64,000 bases of DNA, taken from positions 52,438,868 through 52,502,867 of the forward strand of contig OY735206.1 of NCBI GenBank assembly GCA_963457665.1, read 5' to 3'. The notes under the pieces were generated by a model. It searched no databases, had not been told where the DNA came from, and saw nothing but the letters and a program-made list of their open reading frames with translations. The stretch's first letter is position 1. Each line of letters begins with the position of its first letter. Shown here in pieces: positions 1 through 12,256 of the stretch. The stretch comes from Thysanoteuthis rhombus (taxonomy: Eukaryota; Mollusca; Cephalopoda; Oegopsida; Thysanoteuthidae). The translations under genes were made by a program, and so were the position numbers.

Positions 1-2480
1 TAACTTCCAATGGAAACAAGGTCTTTGTATTGCCGTAGATACAAAGAATTCCAGTGAGTATATTTAGAAGCTGATTCGGCACTTGCAATCCCTTAACCTG
101 AAATATCGTTTCATATTTCCACTTTCGTTTAATCTAATTTAGCGCACCTCAGCAGTATTCTTAAAAACAAGAATCAATCGTTTAGTAAAATGTCTCATTC
201 TGTTATCAACGTTCATTTGAAAGTGACTGCCTCTGGATCCTCGCTAAACCTATTCTGGTACAAGGTCACGAGAAACCCAAAATGTCTGACATCATACGAA
301 AGCGAAAAAAAGAGCTATGAATATTATGCAATAATAAATCTCGCTAAATGCTGAAGAGGCCATTAAGGAACCAAGCCCTCTGCGCCCCAAAACCTCCAGC
401 CACGTTCCTACTTCGAGACTGCAGCAATCGCTCCAATAATAACGAATAAGAATTGTTGTCGCTTTCATATCACAAGTTCTTTTCTTTTCTCGCTAGGTCC
501 TGATATCTTTGCAGCTTTCCACGCTTTCTGACAGATTTACTCTCCGGTCTGTTGGGGTAGTGATATCTATTACCTAGCAATTTTTTTCAGGACCATGATG
601 AGTAAGTACGGCCTGCTAGCATGGATTGGGTGATCCGTTTGAATTTTAAACTCCCAGAGAATTTTATGTTTTTAAAAAAAAAAGAAAGAAAAAAAAAAGA
701 GGCTTCTAATATAGATTCTGGTTTGTCCTTATAGTATTTGTCTGTATGGTCAGTCCCAGTTGTTTGCATACTTCTTGATGGGTCATCTTAATAGCATAGT
801 AATGTCGACTTTCATGGTTCTTCTGAGCCAGCACGTTGCTTTCTGTGATCACAGCCACTGAAGGTATTTAGACAAAAAATGAAATAAAATTCTACTGAGA
901 TTCCAAAAGGAAGGTACAGCTAGCCTCATTAATTGTTGTAAGGCGCAGAAGAAAAATCGTTTGAGCCAACTTACGAGTATCAACCCCTGTATCTGAGCAT
1001 GAAACTGATATAAAAGTGACTTTTAGCTTGTCAGTTGATCTCATGTGTAGATATGTAGTCACGTACAAGATTTTCGTAATTATATTTAATGTCCGTTATT
1101 TGACGCCGTTGTTGATAGTATCAGATTTTGTCATTTTTGGTCATCCATATTTCAGTTGTCCTATGAAACGCTCGTAAATCAAAGCGGGTTCTCATCATGT
1201 ATGGGGGAGGGGGGGAAGCTGATTCAATGCCCACTTGAACTTTGAACTGATTTGACTGGTAATAAACACCCACAGTAAACAAATGTATTTTTCACTATAT
1301 TTCAATTAAAAAGTAAATAATATTTTTTCAAAATCCTGTAAAGTAATCACTAAAGTTAACTAATTTTCAGTTAATCCTATATTTATATAACGCCTGCTTT
1401 ATAGGAGATGTTTAATTACAGAGTTTAAACTTCAAGGCGTAATCGAAATTAAACTCAAATGACAAAAATTGACATCACTATCAGTCTATGACTTGCTTCG
1501 AGTATGCAAAAGTAAATTTTCTCTTTTACGACTAACTTTATGCTATCATCTTACAATTACGACCAAAATTAGAACTTTAGAGAAGATGTTTAAATCATAG
1601 AAATACGTTTTAAAGTTCCGTAAAAAAAGGTCCGTGATCATAGCCACAATTTGTGAGGTTTTTAGTACCTACCAGGTAGAGATGAACAACATATAAATTA
1701 TACCGTTTTATGCTGACGTGGGGTTATGTACGCAAAACATCAAAGTGTGTTTGGTGTATACTTTTAGATATGAACGAAAACATAGCATGACATGTTTTGT
1801 GCGTTGCAAAGCTACGGACATGGGCTTTTATGTATATAAGCAGACTGGTTACTTGGTTTTTAAATATTTTTGGTGATTGTCGAGTGATTTTGAAGTTGTT
1901 TTTCAGATACACAAAGTAGTCCTACGTCTGTATTTTCTTTTTAACTGTGACGTAAGTCGATAGTTCTAAGAACGGCAGAAATCTCATCTTAATACTAGTT
2001 GAATAGGTTAACAGCGTTTGTTACGAATTAAGTGAACCAAAGACAAAGTGGTTAAAGAGAGAAAGCCGTTATCTCAATGGGAGGGTGGATATAGAGAGTG
2101 GGTAAAGAATTTTCTTTTTTTTTTTTTGTCCTACCAATCCTTTTTTTAAAAATTAATTAATTCTCCAGACAAAAAAAATTGAAAGTACAAGAAAAAAAAA
2201 AAAAAAAAAAAAGACAGCAGCCTACTCAGTGTTAACACTTCATACATATATATATATTTATAACTTGGAAAAATCAATTCTCACGATAAATAAATTTTAT
2301 ATTCAGTGTCACATATTTTTCAACAGAATCTTTTATTTTTCTGGTTTAGTCTTGATATTTTGTACTTTCTAAAATTATTTTGACGAAATCATAATCGAGA
2401 TGTGAAATCAGAGATACACTCTCATAGTTGCAAATTACACTATTAGAGGGAATCGGAAAGAAATGCTGGTAACGACAGCC
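1..2480. other. Intergenic DNA, no gene seen
   Basis: AT-rich sequence with scattered homopolymer runs (poly-A near 2190-2212, a G run near 1205). The open frames are all short (about 60 codons), lack recognisable domains and look like chance. No tRNA-like boxes or clear transposon protein was recognised. Confidence 0.6.
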
Positions 2481-2490
2481 GATGCCAATT

Positions 2491-2891
2491 AGGGCCGGCC
2501 TTTGGAGTTACGGGACCCAATAGGAAACATTTTTTGCGGTCAAATCTAAGAAACATGAATAAACTTTACATCCCTATGGTGCAATGGAAAGCAATCAAAA
2601 TGTGCACCTGAAAATTTCGTAGAAAAATTTTTTTGCACGCCTCAATAATTGATTAACATTATTTAATTCAAGTCCAAAACAAAAAATTCAAAATTTTAAC
2701 AGTGTAAACAAACACTATTGAATCTTTATTCAGAAGAATATTATTGTTTCTGTTCTCAGTAAATCATATTGTTCACCTGCAATCTGGTGTCGTGTGTATT
2801 TGACAAGACTAGAATATACCAAAGTGCAGGGCCTCCTTAAGCGTGGGGTCCAATTTGGTGCAATTGGTCCAATTAGCTTGAAGCCAGCCCC
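2491..2891. mobile_element. hAT-like MITE candidate
   Basis: A roughly 400-bp non-coding segment starts with AGGGCCGGCCTTTGGA and ends with the inverted relative TCAAGCCAGCCCC (reverse complement GGGGCTGGCTTGA). It lies between near-identical 8-base flanks, gatgccaa at 2481-2488 and gatgccga at 2892-2899. GGGCCGG-type termini with 8-bp duplications are typical of hAT transposons. The inside is AT-rich and codes for nothing recognisable, so this would be a non-autonomous element. The two bases between the left flank and the terminus, and one mismatch in the flank, keep this tentative. Confidence 0.45.
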
Positions 2892-3307
2892 GATGCCGAT
2901 GATCGTTCTATAAGGTTGGATTCAAGTTATAAACTAACCGAGGCCTAACCTACTGGAGAGACGATATCGTTTGTTTTTCATCATTGGAGTCAACAAAGAA
3001 ATATTTTTATGAATATATCAAAACATCCATTTGGAAGAAGGAACGATTAATTGGAGAAATCTGATCATGAGGTTTGCTATCTTATTAGATAAGAGAAAAA
3101 AGCAGTTCCTTTTATTAGCTGTTAAAAGTTGGAGACGGGTCTCTAAGTAAACGGGTAAGGGACGTCAGATTAATTTTGTTGCTGACAGCGAATTGTAGTC
3201 GAGAGTAAGACAAAACAAGAGGGAATTGGAGGACAAAATTCATGTAAAGACTGCAACTGCAAACTGTTCCTCGCTTGGGGCCCATTTATCTCTCATCCAT
3301 AAGACTG

Positions 3308-4165
3308 TTACAAATGAAATGCCGTCTTTTGAATCGTAAAATGAGGGATGACATAAACAACAAAAATGGTAAATATTCAATTGATATATGACCCATTTGA
3401 AACAATGACTTTTTTCCACTGACCCTACAATGGTGATATGTCATCTCTAAAAAAATTATTTAGATTTGAGGTCTTAAATTCAGTAAGGACGCCAATTATG
3501 GCTTCCCGATTATTGAATCTCTTGTTATGGATATGAAGCTCAAAATGATTGGAAAGATATAATCTATAGTAGGAGAAATTCCAGGTGAATATGGAGGATG
3601 CTGCAGGACCTCATATCCCCATTCTGTAAGCTTGGACAGAGCCAGCAAAGAGTTGTGAAGTCTGGAACTGTTATGGGGCATATCACTGAGTTCATGTGTG
3701 ACCCATTTTCCAACTTTTTAACCCTTCGTATAGTCTTTATATGAAGTGATATGATCGCTTTTGAAGTCCCAAAAGTCTCCAGAAAGTGCTCGAACCGTTG
3801 TAGGTCGTTGACCATTGCCGTTGAAAATTCTTAATCATGAAGTAGGGGTATGGGGCTCTCTCTAGATTTCATTTATTCGTATCCATATTTCAACCTAAAG
3901 CTATTGAACCAACACAGAACAGTTCGCAAATCAAAAGGGTTAATTCCAGATGCCTTGTTGACGTTATCAGCAGCATTGTGTCCTAACTTGAGATTGTAAT
4001 TGAAAATCTGTCCAACTTCTTGCGGAAACGCCGTTGCTGGTAAAAACTGCTTATAATAACAAATCATGTCTCTTATTTACATAGAACCTGAAAAACATGC
4101 AATGTAAATTTTTCACTTTTAGAATTATTCTGTGACGATGTTAAAAAACGACATTTTATGTGTAA
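3308..4165 (-). mobile_element. Internally deleted mariner transposon, copy 1
   Basis: A mariner-family DNA transposon relic on the minus strand. The ends are inverted repeats of about 25 bp: TTACAAATGAAATGCCGTC at the left and GTTACACATAAAATGTCG read inward from the right. Each has a TA (3309-3310 and 4163-4164), as expected for TA-targeting Tc1/mariner elements. Reading minus, 4067-3870 resembles the mariner N-terminal helix-turn-helix (residues LGHNAADNVNKA), and 3700-3500 resembles the C-terminal catalytic region (YEVLQHPPYSPGISP, equivalent to the HPPYSPDLAPSD region carrying the third acidic residue). The central transposase is missing and the C-terminal part is frameshifted after SPGISP, so it cannot encode an active enzyme. 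Copy 2 at about 12.3-13.0 kb has the same organisation. Confidence 0.75.
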
Positions 4166-4369
4166 CCACGAAATGCACTTAAGAAACAATTGCAGTACAC
4201 GATTGACATAGTGATATTATTTTTCTCTCCACGTCTTCTATTGGAAGAGCCTGGACGTTGACTTTTCATTTGTAAAGCGAGAAAAAAAAAAGCGGTAAAC
4301 ACAATTTTATTGCCCTGTATTCATCCATCCGTATCTTATTTATCAATAGTTAAGTTCCTAACCAAGCGA

Positions 4370-4752
4370 CAGACTTGCTAATTGAGAACCATACAACGTG
4401 CACATGAAAGAATTATAGGCAACATCACATGGAGAAACCACAAGACAGCACAGTACATCTAGAAGAAGACAGGAGTCAGGGACATCATAGAATCTGTTAA
4501 AAATCTCAAATGGCAGTGGACTGGCCATGTTGCAAGAATGGCAGACAGCCGATGGACACCAAGACTTACGTTATGGATCCCAAGACACCACATGCACAAC
4601 CGAGGCTGGCAGAGTATTACATGGAGAAACGAGCTAGACAAATTCAGAAAGTACTGGCTCCGCGTCACTCATGATAGAGAGATGTGGCGAATCCTGGGAG
4701 GGTCGATGTCCAACGACGGACATTAAAAGACTGATGATGATGATGATGATGA
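4370..4752 (+). mobile_element. RTE-like LINE, 5'-truncated 3' end
   Basis: The 3' terminal fragment of a non-LTR retrotransposon. The translated tail contains HVARMADSRWTPRL, then WRNELDKFRKYW and DREMWRILGG. This is the C-terminal motif series of RTE-like reverse-transcriptase polyproteins (usual pattern: WAGHVARM, RWRDDL, DREMWR.LGEAYVQ). It ends in a (GAT)n tail at 4735-4752, the usual short microsatellite end for this group. Only the last ~380 bp remain. The same sequence recurs at 7.0, 11.9, 32.0, 33.9, 46.2 and 47.6 kb. It lies between mariner copy 1 and another mariner piece. Assignment to RTE is from the protein pattern and tail, not from a database match. Confidence 0.75.
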
Positions 4753-4754
4753 TG

Positions 4755-5105
4755 AAGTTATCGTCTAAAACATTCTATCAGGTCGATATATGTATAATTG
4801 CAGATCCCCCCATCTTCGTAACCTAGCTTGTTCAATTTCTGCAGGATCATTTGCGTGACTTGGGTGCTTTTTTGCTTTTGATTCGGGGTCAATCGCGCGA
4901 TATGTCGATCTTTTTTGCCTTTTCCAATTCGGTACAAATATCGAACGACTATTATTTTGCGTTGGCCCGTCTCGATAATGTTCTGAAATTTTTTTGACCG
5001 ATGTTGTGCCGAATGTTCGTTGACAGCCCCGTGGTCAAAGAATTGGTTGATATTGCGAGCAGTTCCCGCTGTTTTACATCCCATTTTGAACTCATACAAC
5101 TAACC
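4755..5105 (-). pseudogene. mariner transposase N-terminal fragment
   Basis: The minus strand encodes MYEFKMGCKTAGTARNINQF, then a segment with NEHSAQHRSKKF. This matches the N-terminal helix-turn-helix of mariner/SETMAR-type transposases (YEFKxGxxAAETARNIN, NERTxQRWFKKF). After about 50 residues the homology fades into frameshifted text and no catalytic DD(D) region follows before the LINE fragment on its left. It belongs to a different mariner lineage from copy 1, which carries its own diverged N-terminal segment. A truncated relic with no functional protein expected. Confidence 0.7.
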
Positions 5106-5789
5106 TGCTCGAATTTATGTTTTTTTTCCATTTATAATTTGGCTGCCTTAAATAAACCAGAATAAATAATGAAAAATAATGTTCAGCTTAAATAAATAGA
5201 GCAAAATTCACATTTTAAAATGGTATATTCCCTAGAAAACATGGTTAAATAATACTTCAATCCAAAATAAGTATCAGAGTTAAAATAACAAAAAACTGCT
5301 ATAATTTTTGCAACAACTTAATGGAAACATAGCCTTCGATTTTATCGAAATGGTCTTCATGGGAAAATAGTTTCTACTTCAGCCATTTGCATTTTTTTTT
5401 AACAAGATAAGAGCAGAGTCTTACTTATCGAAGATTAACCATTCAACCAACAATGAACAAAGGCTAAAAACGTATCAAATCAAAAATAAAGAAAAGAAAA
5501 TGATGAATGTGAGAAAGCAGAGATACGAAAGATTTTAATGGAAAATTCAAACAGTCAAATAGTAATGTTATCCTGATCGGAAGCCTTGTCAACCATCAAT
5601 TTAGGTTTACTTAATATGACTTTGGAGCGGGTCTCACAGCCGTTCTTAGCAAAATAATGAACCCACGGACAAAGTTCAAATGTTGGTACAGGCAATTAGA
5701 CTCTCACCAGGTGCTCATCACCAAATCATTGGTGAAATATAAATATTAGGCAAGGCATACAGAAGGTGACCAAAAGAACAAAAGTATTA
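5106..5789. other. Intergenic DNA, no gene seen
   Basis: AT-rich, with no coding, tRNA-like or clear repeat signal recognised. Confidence 0.5.
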
Positions 5790-6340
5790 TGACTCAAGTC
5801 AGTGACATGCAGAGAATTTCAGAAGGGCAACAGCCGCGAAGGGTACTCCAACAACACCGACCTAGGAACCTCGAACCTCTGATGGTCCACAAAGGTTTCC
5901 TATGCTGCGCCCCGCTTATACGCCTCCTATCTTCCGGCCTTCGGGATCAACATGTTGTATCTGTTCCGAGGCACAGGTACTGACACTTGCGCGTCGAATG
6001 GGCCGGAGTTAGTGTGCTGGTTGGTATCAACCGAGTGCACCGGTGCAATGCGTCAGCCAATGAAGTTTTACTGAGGCTGCGCTTTGCTACGCTCATTCGA
6101 GGCCTTTGGACTCGTCCTTGGGTTCTCCTATTTTTACTCGTCCCAGCTGCAGGGGGTCAGTTTCCCTGGAGCAGCACTGCTCCATTGCACTTCAAGGAGC
6201 AGGTTCCCTAGTGGACGCTTTCGTGGCGGAGGTTGCTTTGGTCGCATTACAAAACCGAAGCTGCGTCGGCTGGAGCCATTTTTGGAAGGGTTGATCCTAT
6301 TTTCCCCACGTTAAGCCCCGACCTTATTGCTGAGGTGGGA
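5790..6340. other. GC-rich island of unknown nature
   Basis: About 550 bp clearly richer in G and C than its surroundings, with several overlapping open frames of 60-76 codons on the plus strand (5987-6211, 6084-6314, 6106-6294). None has a domain I recognise and no frame is open throughout. The abrupt composition change at both edges suggests an inserted repeat (for example a retroelement 5' region) or a degraded exon. Function not assigned. Confidence 0.35.
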
Positions 6341-6586
6341 CAGTGATTTAATAGATGCTTATAATAAATGCAAAACTCAGAATACTTATCTATTCATAAA
6401 CGTAGAAATAAGACTTTAACATAACAAGCACATATACTTAAATGGAAAAATACCACTAATTACTGGATAAATGATAGATGATAACTGCACCCAAATATAC
6501 TAATAAAACTTAAATACTACATCTACAAATTACCGTAACATGTGAAAGATGATAACTATATAACTGTACCTAAATAAACTGTACTG

Positions 6587-6663
6587 CTACTACTACTACT
6601 ACTACTACAACTACTACTACTACTACTACTACTACTACAACTACTAAAAATACTAATACTACA
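6587..6663. repeat. (TAC)n microsatellite, interrupted
   Basis: About 77 bp of CTA/TAC triplets with a few single-base interruptions (ACAACT at two places). Confidence 0.9.
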
Positions 6664-6938
6664 ATGAATTAAAATAACATTATATTCTCATTGCTGAAAG
6701 GAAAGTCAAGTGCGAGAAACGTGCCTTCTATCGAAATATATTTTTCATTTTGACTAAATAGATACTTTACTTTTGATATGAAGAAGGAAAAAGTCTGGGG
6801 TTCAAACATTTCCACCAAATCCGTGTAAGAGTACGAGTGAAATTGTTTAATGGTGGGTTTACAAGGAAAACCTCTCCCATAAGGAAATGCAAAACTTTCT
6901 GTTCATCCCATGATCAGTGCAGATTAAACAAACTACAG

Positions 6939-7395
6939 CTTCTTCTTCTTCTTCTTCTTCTTCTTCATCATCATCATCATCATCACCATCATCATCATCA
7001 TTATTACTCTTTTAACGTCCGTCGTTGGACATAGACCTTCCCTGGGATTCGCCACAATTCTCTATCATAGGCGTCGTGGAGCCAGTATTCCTGAATTTGT
7101 CCAGTTTATCTCTCAATCTTGTGTTCTGTCGGCCTCATTTTTTTATGTGATCCCTGGGGATCCATGTTGTGAGACGTGATGTCCATCGGTTGTCTGTCAT
7201 TCTTGCAGCATGGCCTGCCCATTGCCATTCAAGTTTTTTAAAATAGTTTCTATGATGTCACAGACACCTGTTTTTTTCCTTATATACTGTACTGTCTTGT
7301 GATCTCTGCATGTGAGGTTGAGCATGATTCTCTCATGCGCATGTTGCATACTTCTCAGTTTGCAGGTCTGTCCCTTGGTTAGCTTAAGGCCCCAC
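6939..7395 (-). mobile_element. RTE-like LINE 3' end with (CTT)n(CAT)n tail
   Basis: Minus-strand LINE fragment. The tail lies at the left: (CTT)n from 6939 and (CAT)n to about 7002. It is followed by the reverse complement of the same 3' end seen at 4.4 kb (TTTTAACGTCCGTCGTTGG at about 7010). Read minus, 7397 downwards encodes MQHAHERIMLNLTCRDHKTV and KKTGVCDIIETI, matching the MQRAHERIML...RDHKTAQYIRKKTGVRDIIE block upstream of WAGHVARM in the other copies. 5'-truncated and broken. Confidence 0.75.
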
Positions 7396-7694
7396 AAACC
7401 CGTAAAACCCCAAACAAAATGAGAATTTATTTAGTTTACATGCTTTCAGTTTTTTTTTATCGCACTTCTCTTGTAACCAAAGAATATCCAATCTCTATAT
7501 AACTTAGGAACTCACAAGTTTAATATCCAGCATTTTCCATGAACGAAACCAGTAAGCCTACTCTAGACCACTTTCAGAAAGTCTTTATTCAATCTACCTC
7601 TTCCCAAAAGTAACTGCTAACATGTATGGCAGGAAGTTTGCTCATGACGGTATTTACTAATCTTGGCTTAGTCTGGCACAGGGCCAATTGTTGA
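7396..7694. other. Intergenic DNA, no gene seen
   Basis: No coding or repeat signal recognised between the LINE fragment and the tRNA-like segment. Confidence 0.5.
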
Positions 7695-7775
7695 TTACTC
7701 ATGGAGAATCAAACTAACTAGCAATGGTCTGCAAGACGAATATGCTAACCATTGTGTTACCACAGGCATTCAAAC
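7695..7775 (-). mobile_element. tRNA-derived SINE head candidate
   Basis: Read on the minus strand, this stretch has an A-box-like TGGTAACACAATGGTTAGC and, about 35 bp later, a B-box-like AGTTTGATTCTCC. This is the spacing of a tRNA-related RNA polymerase III promoter, but the cloverleaf is not intact. A second member of the same family lies at about 16.83-16.90 kb, sharing GGTTA...TTTGTAGACCATT...GAGTTTGATCTC. Confidence 0.45.
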
Positions 7776-8169
7776 CTTTCTCATAGATTTCTAGAGAAAA
7801 AAGCAGGAAAATCAAGCCGATATAAATTCATTTTTAAGGTATGAATTCAAATCGTAGGTTCCGTTCGACCTTATAAAACATACCCAATTTCTATTTCGTT
7901 GGCTTCTCCTTTGCTGCACAAAACTTTCAGAGTTGTACGCTGGAGTGTTTTTAAAAATTTTTCTTTTATCAGTATTCACTTGAAGGAATATTAACATTTT
8001 AAAGCTCAGTACTTCAATGTACTGGATGCCAAAGAACTATCGCGAAAGTTTTTTCCATGAGCTACTGTCAGTATCATTATGGTGATTTTGTTTTCATTTC
8101 TACATTATTTCAACTATTCTGTTTCAGATAAGATTCTCTCTCTCTCTCCCCCTCTCTCTCCCTCTCTCT

Positions 8170-8323
<154 letters not shown>

Positions 8324-9590
8324 CCCTCCGCAGAAAAAAGTATACTACCACTGGTTTTACTGGTATTAAATTGACAACTTGGCAGAAGGACTCATCAATC
8401 TAGAGTCTGAATTGGTGATTCCTTAATCACACGCAGAATCGTCATGCTGGAGTCCAACCAGCTCCTCTTACACACCTGTCCCTGCTTTCACTTGCAAATG
8501 TTCAGGTGTTGTATCAACTAAGCATTTACGATGAAAGGATTCTGAAGAAACACTCAACCCACCGCCACCGAAGTTTGAGAAATATCCATCTTCCAGCTTC
8601 AGTTATAAACTTCATGTGCAGTTTACTAACATGAAAGATGGAGGAGAACTTGCCTGGTTGAATGCGTTCATCAGATATTTTGAAACGAGGTAGAGAGGTG
8701 TTTATACTCTCGGAACCCTATACACCCCTTGAGAAGTGCAAATGTACCCCTGGGAGTACATGTACCCTAGGTTGGAAACACCTGATCTAAACTGAACGAC
8801 GAGTCTACTGTCAGGTGACAATCCTTCCCAACTTCACACCAAGGAAGAGGCCCAATTCTGTAGCCCCTTCCACTACTAGACAAGTAGGTAGCAGACCTAT
8901 CTCTATTGGTACTACTATAACGACTGTGGGTAGTCAATTATGCTATGCGATGTGATGTAACTAAAGCGGGTAAATCTAGTTTTTCTGGCACTGTGCCTAA
9001 ATTTCCCAATTTTACGCGTTTTTACGGCTTACTGGCTTCCTTTTTTTTTTCGACCCCCCTCTCTCTCTTCTTCTTTTTTTTTTCTTCTGCTTCTTCTTCT
9101 TTTCTGCGGTTGAGGTAAGCAGTCTCTAGGAATATTGGCAAAATAATGTCGGCTGCAGAGGGAAAGTAACCTGGCAATTCTGAAAGAAATAAAGAAAGGT
9201 AGATAGTGGTCATGTAACCTATTTGTTCAGTGAACTGGGTGTGGATATAAGAGACGTTGAGAAATTTGGTTTCTTGGCGAAGGCACAGAATTATTTATTC
9301 TCTGCTCTTGTATCGTAGGAACACTAAATATTTTTCAACAGATTTGTTTTTGTCATTTCCTTCATTGTTGATTTGTAAACACAGTATACCCACATGCAAA
9401 ATTAAATTGATTTTATTATTGGCAAAGGGAATATGAATTATTTCTTTTTATAAGAGATTCGATTTGAAACATTTTTGATAAAGAAAGTAATATACAAATT
9501 GAACATGAAAGCACGCAGAGAGTGTATATATCTGTCAATGCTATGCACCAACTAAAAAAACTGAATGAAAATCAATATATAACTACGATG
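8324..9590. other. Intergenic DNA; possible transposon end near 8.7-8.8 kb
   Basis: No gene. On the minus strand, 8795-8700 reads TTTCCAACCTAGGGTACATG followed by ACTCCCAGGGGTACATTTGC and CTTCTCAAGGGG. This resembles the repeated GGGGTAC termini of some hAT-type elements. A partner end was not found. 9040-9105 is a pyrimidine-rich CT/TTC tract. Confidence 0.35.
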
Positions 9591-9594
9591 CCAG

Positions 9595-9965
9595 GGAGTT
9601 TACTGTGTAAGTTTTTATTTTCCATAATTTTGAAATAATGTTTTGATAGACGAAAACATATCTCTCAATTGAGAAAATAGTGCTGTCCCAAAATTCAATC
9701 AATTCTTCCTCAGCCCGTAGCCCAACTTTCCACCAAATGTTGTTGAAATTAATTGAGAACTTTTGGAGATATTTCATGGACAAACGTAATTCAGATCCAT
9801 GAGAAAAATATCTCAATCAAAAAAAGATTTCTTCCTTACCTCATGACCTACGATTCTAGAAAATTTAATCGAAATTCATTGAGGACCGTTGGAGATATTG
9901 TATGGACCGAAATACAGACATGAATGAATGCATATACCTCTTCTAACTTCGTTGGCAGAGGTAAA
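9595..9965. repeat. Two adjacent copies of a dispersed repeat
   Basis: Two diverged segments (about 9595-9795 and 9835-9965) share a pattern like AAATTNAATNNAANTNATTGAG then GGAGATATT...ATGGAC. The second ends with TTCGTTGGCAGAGGTAAA. A third copy lies at 36.53-36.72 kb, ending TTCGTTGGCAAGAGTAAAA. It is non-coding. The class (SINE, MITE or LINE 3' end) cannot be decided from the sequence alone. Confidence 0.55.
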
Positions 9966-10431
9966 CATGAATACAGGTATCGCTTGCTTTTCGAAATTTA
10001 GCATTACACCACTTTTTCACTTTTACGGAAAAGGGCCAGAAGTGAAATGGGCCGCTTCTGTTTTGTAGGGAGATGTTATATCCTCTTCCTCCATCCCCAA
10101 CATCCCAGTCTCCTGTACCTCCCACCACCCCAACCTCTGACGACTCAGCATAACATACCATCATCAATATGTTTTATGTCTGGGATTGTTAAAAAAATAA
10201 TCCCCATATTAATTAATGGTAAGTGTTTCTTTGCTTTATATCATTTCTGTTAAAAAAATATCTTCAAAAATTTATCATAAATATGTGCATTGTCTTGCTT
10301 TATTCTAGTAAATAAATACAGTTTTACAAAAAAAAAAATTAATAATTTTTCTTTTGTCCAAAATCTTTTTTTTTTCCGTGACAAAAATTGAATTTGACAT
10401 AATGACAATAATACAATGCAAAAGTTTCAGT

Positions 10432-10495
10432 AATCATCTTCAGTCGGAGCAGCAGTTGCATTGGAGTTTGACCCTGCTGCAGGCAGTCGTGTTCA
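10432..10495 (+). repeat. Short dispersed repeat (AATCATCTT / TTTGACCCTGC family)
   Basis: One of three copies in the window. It has AATCATCTTCAG, then about 20 variable bases, then GGAGTTTGACCCTGCTGCAG. The other copies are at 15970-16022 (minus) and 53993-54046 (plus). Confidence 0.65.
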
Positions 10496-10646
10496 CAGAT
10501 CTCTTCACTACCACTCGAGCCAAGTCCTACAGTACTATATCTGTGTTGAGATTTTCTTGTTGATGTTAACTTACCCGTTATGCAGTAGTCGGAAGAAAAA
10601 GTCTATAAAGTGAACCTAGTTTCCTTCAGGAACTGATGGTGGTGCG

Positions 10647-10653
10647 ATATATA

Positions 10654-10744
<91 letters not shown>
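10647..10744. repeat. (TA)n microsatellite
   Basis: About 98 bp of TA with one phase slip near 10660. Confidence 0.97.
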
Positions 10745-10747
<3 letters not shown>

Positions 10748-11925
10748 CGATAACTTGTAGTCTTTTGCATTAATTAATTCTTATCTATTTCAAGATTCGC
10801 TTTCTTCCTCATGAAATTCGCGTACTTTTAAATCATTAATGTTGATCTCTTACCCCGGAAAGAACTAAAAATCTGCCTTTTTACTGAGACGAAAAAAAAA
10901 TATATAAGCGTTATTTGTCTACACAATTGTATCTCTAAAGGAGACAGACATTCTAAAGAATAAGACGCTCCTATTTTTAAATTTAAAAAAAAAAGTCAGA
11001 TAAGAAAACGATATGACGCGAGCGATACAGATGATAATTTTGAATCAAACCGATTAAAAAAAAATTCTTCTATCTTAAATCTGCGCCACTTTCAACACGT
11101 CACTCATCGCACAGTCATCTTCCGTTTTATCCATCCCCAACTTGATAGTCAACCCGACCCTTCGTGTTTTTAAAAAAAAAAAATATATATATATATATAT
11201 CCTTGCCGTATTGTGCTCCCCTGGTGACTCAGTCTTTCTTTGTCGTACTTGTCATTCTGTATTCTCATCCACAATGTGAAAGTATTTATTTGAATATTCA
11301 TGGAACGAACCGATAGTAAGACAGACTTCAACAATCGATAATTCTTTAGTAATCAGAGAAGGTAGAATTTAGACAGTGCTTCCGGTTCTATTGGTGGAGA
11401 TATCCTGCTCTGAACTACTGAATTCGTCGAGGGTTTCATTTTCATACGATTGCCAGAAGCCAAAAGTTGTTGGAGCTTGCACTAAACACTTTCTACTCGA
11501 AACTGCCGTAGATTAAACAATGAGGATTTGCATATGAAAATTATCTAATTAGTCGATGTCTTTCAGAAAGGACAATAGCATGAGATTCCTTTAACCCTTT
11601 CAAGACTCCTGGGACATATATCCCGAGGATTCTATGAGTGTTGGTATTCAGACATTGAGTATCTTGATAGGTTAGTCTTAAAAGATTTAAAATATACAGC
11701 GAATCCCTTGAAAAAAAAAATACAAAACATTGTTCAACCTCTGAGTGAATTTCTCTGCTTTTCAAAAGTAGTTCCACATACTAACTAAGATCCATCTTGC
11801 GATCTAGCCAAGCAATGTCAATTTCTATTCACAAGTTCACGCTCGCTATCCCTCACTTATCTACGCTTGATGACTAGACAGCCACGAATAAAACAAACAT
11901 ATCCTGATTGATGCTAAATCTACAG
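10745..11925. other. Intergenic DNA, no gene seen
   Basis: AT-rich. Contains a short (TA)n at 11182-11200. No gene or transposon protein recognised. Confidence 0.5.
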
Positions 11926-12065
11926 ATCATCATCATCATCATCATCAGTCTATTTATCTTCCGTCGTCAGACACAAGCCTTCCCCAGGATTTGCCACGTC
12001 TCTCTCTCATGGGCGTCGCAGAGCCAATACTTTCTGGATTCGTCTGGTTTGTCTTGCTATCTTAT
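11926..12065 (-). mobile_element. RTE-like LINE 3' end, very short
   Basis: The (ATC)n tail at 11926-11948 is followed by the reverse complement of the LINE 3' terminus (CGTCGTCAGACACAAGCCTTC and GGATTTGCCACG, matching the 7.0 and 33.9 kb copies). Only about 120 bp remain. Confidence 0.65.
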
Positions 12066-12256
12066 CATCTGGTACATATTTGTTGAATGAATGTATGCAG
12101 TCTAAGAAAACTATCAAAACAAATCTCCCCCCCCCCAATACCCCAAAGCAAAGCAGTTAATGGACCAACAAGAGACTAAATACAAGATGAAAAATTCACT
12201 TGACAGAGGCTGTAGAGTGTACCAACCTAAAAGATTATGCAATAATAGAAGGATGT
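12066..12256. other. Short intergenic DNA
   Basis: Nothing recognised apart from a run of C at about 12127-12136. Confidence 0.4.
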
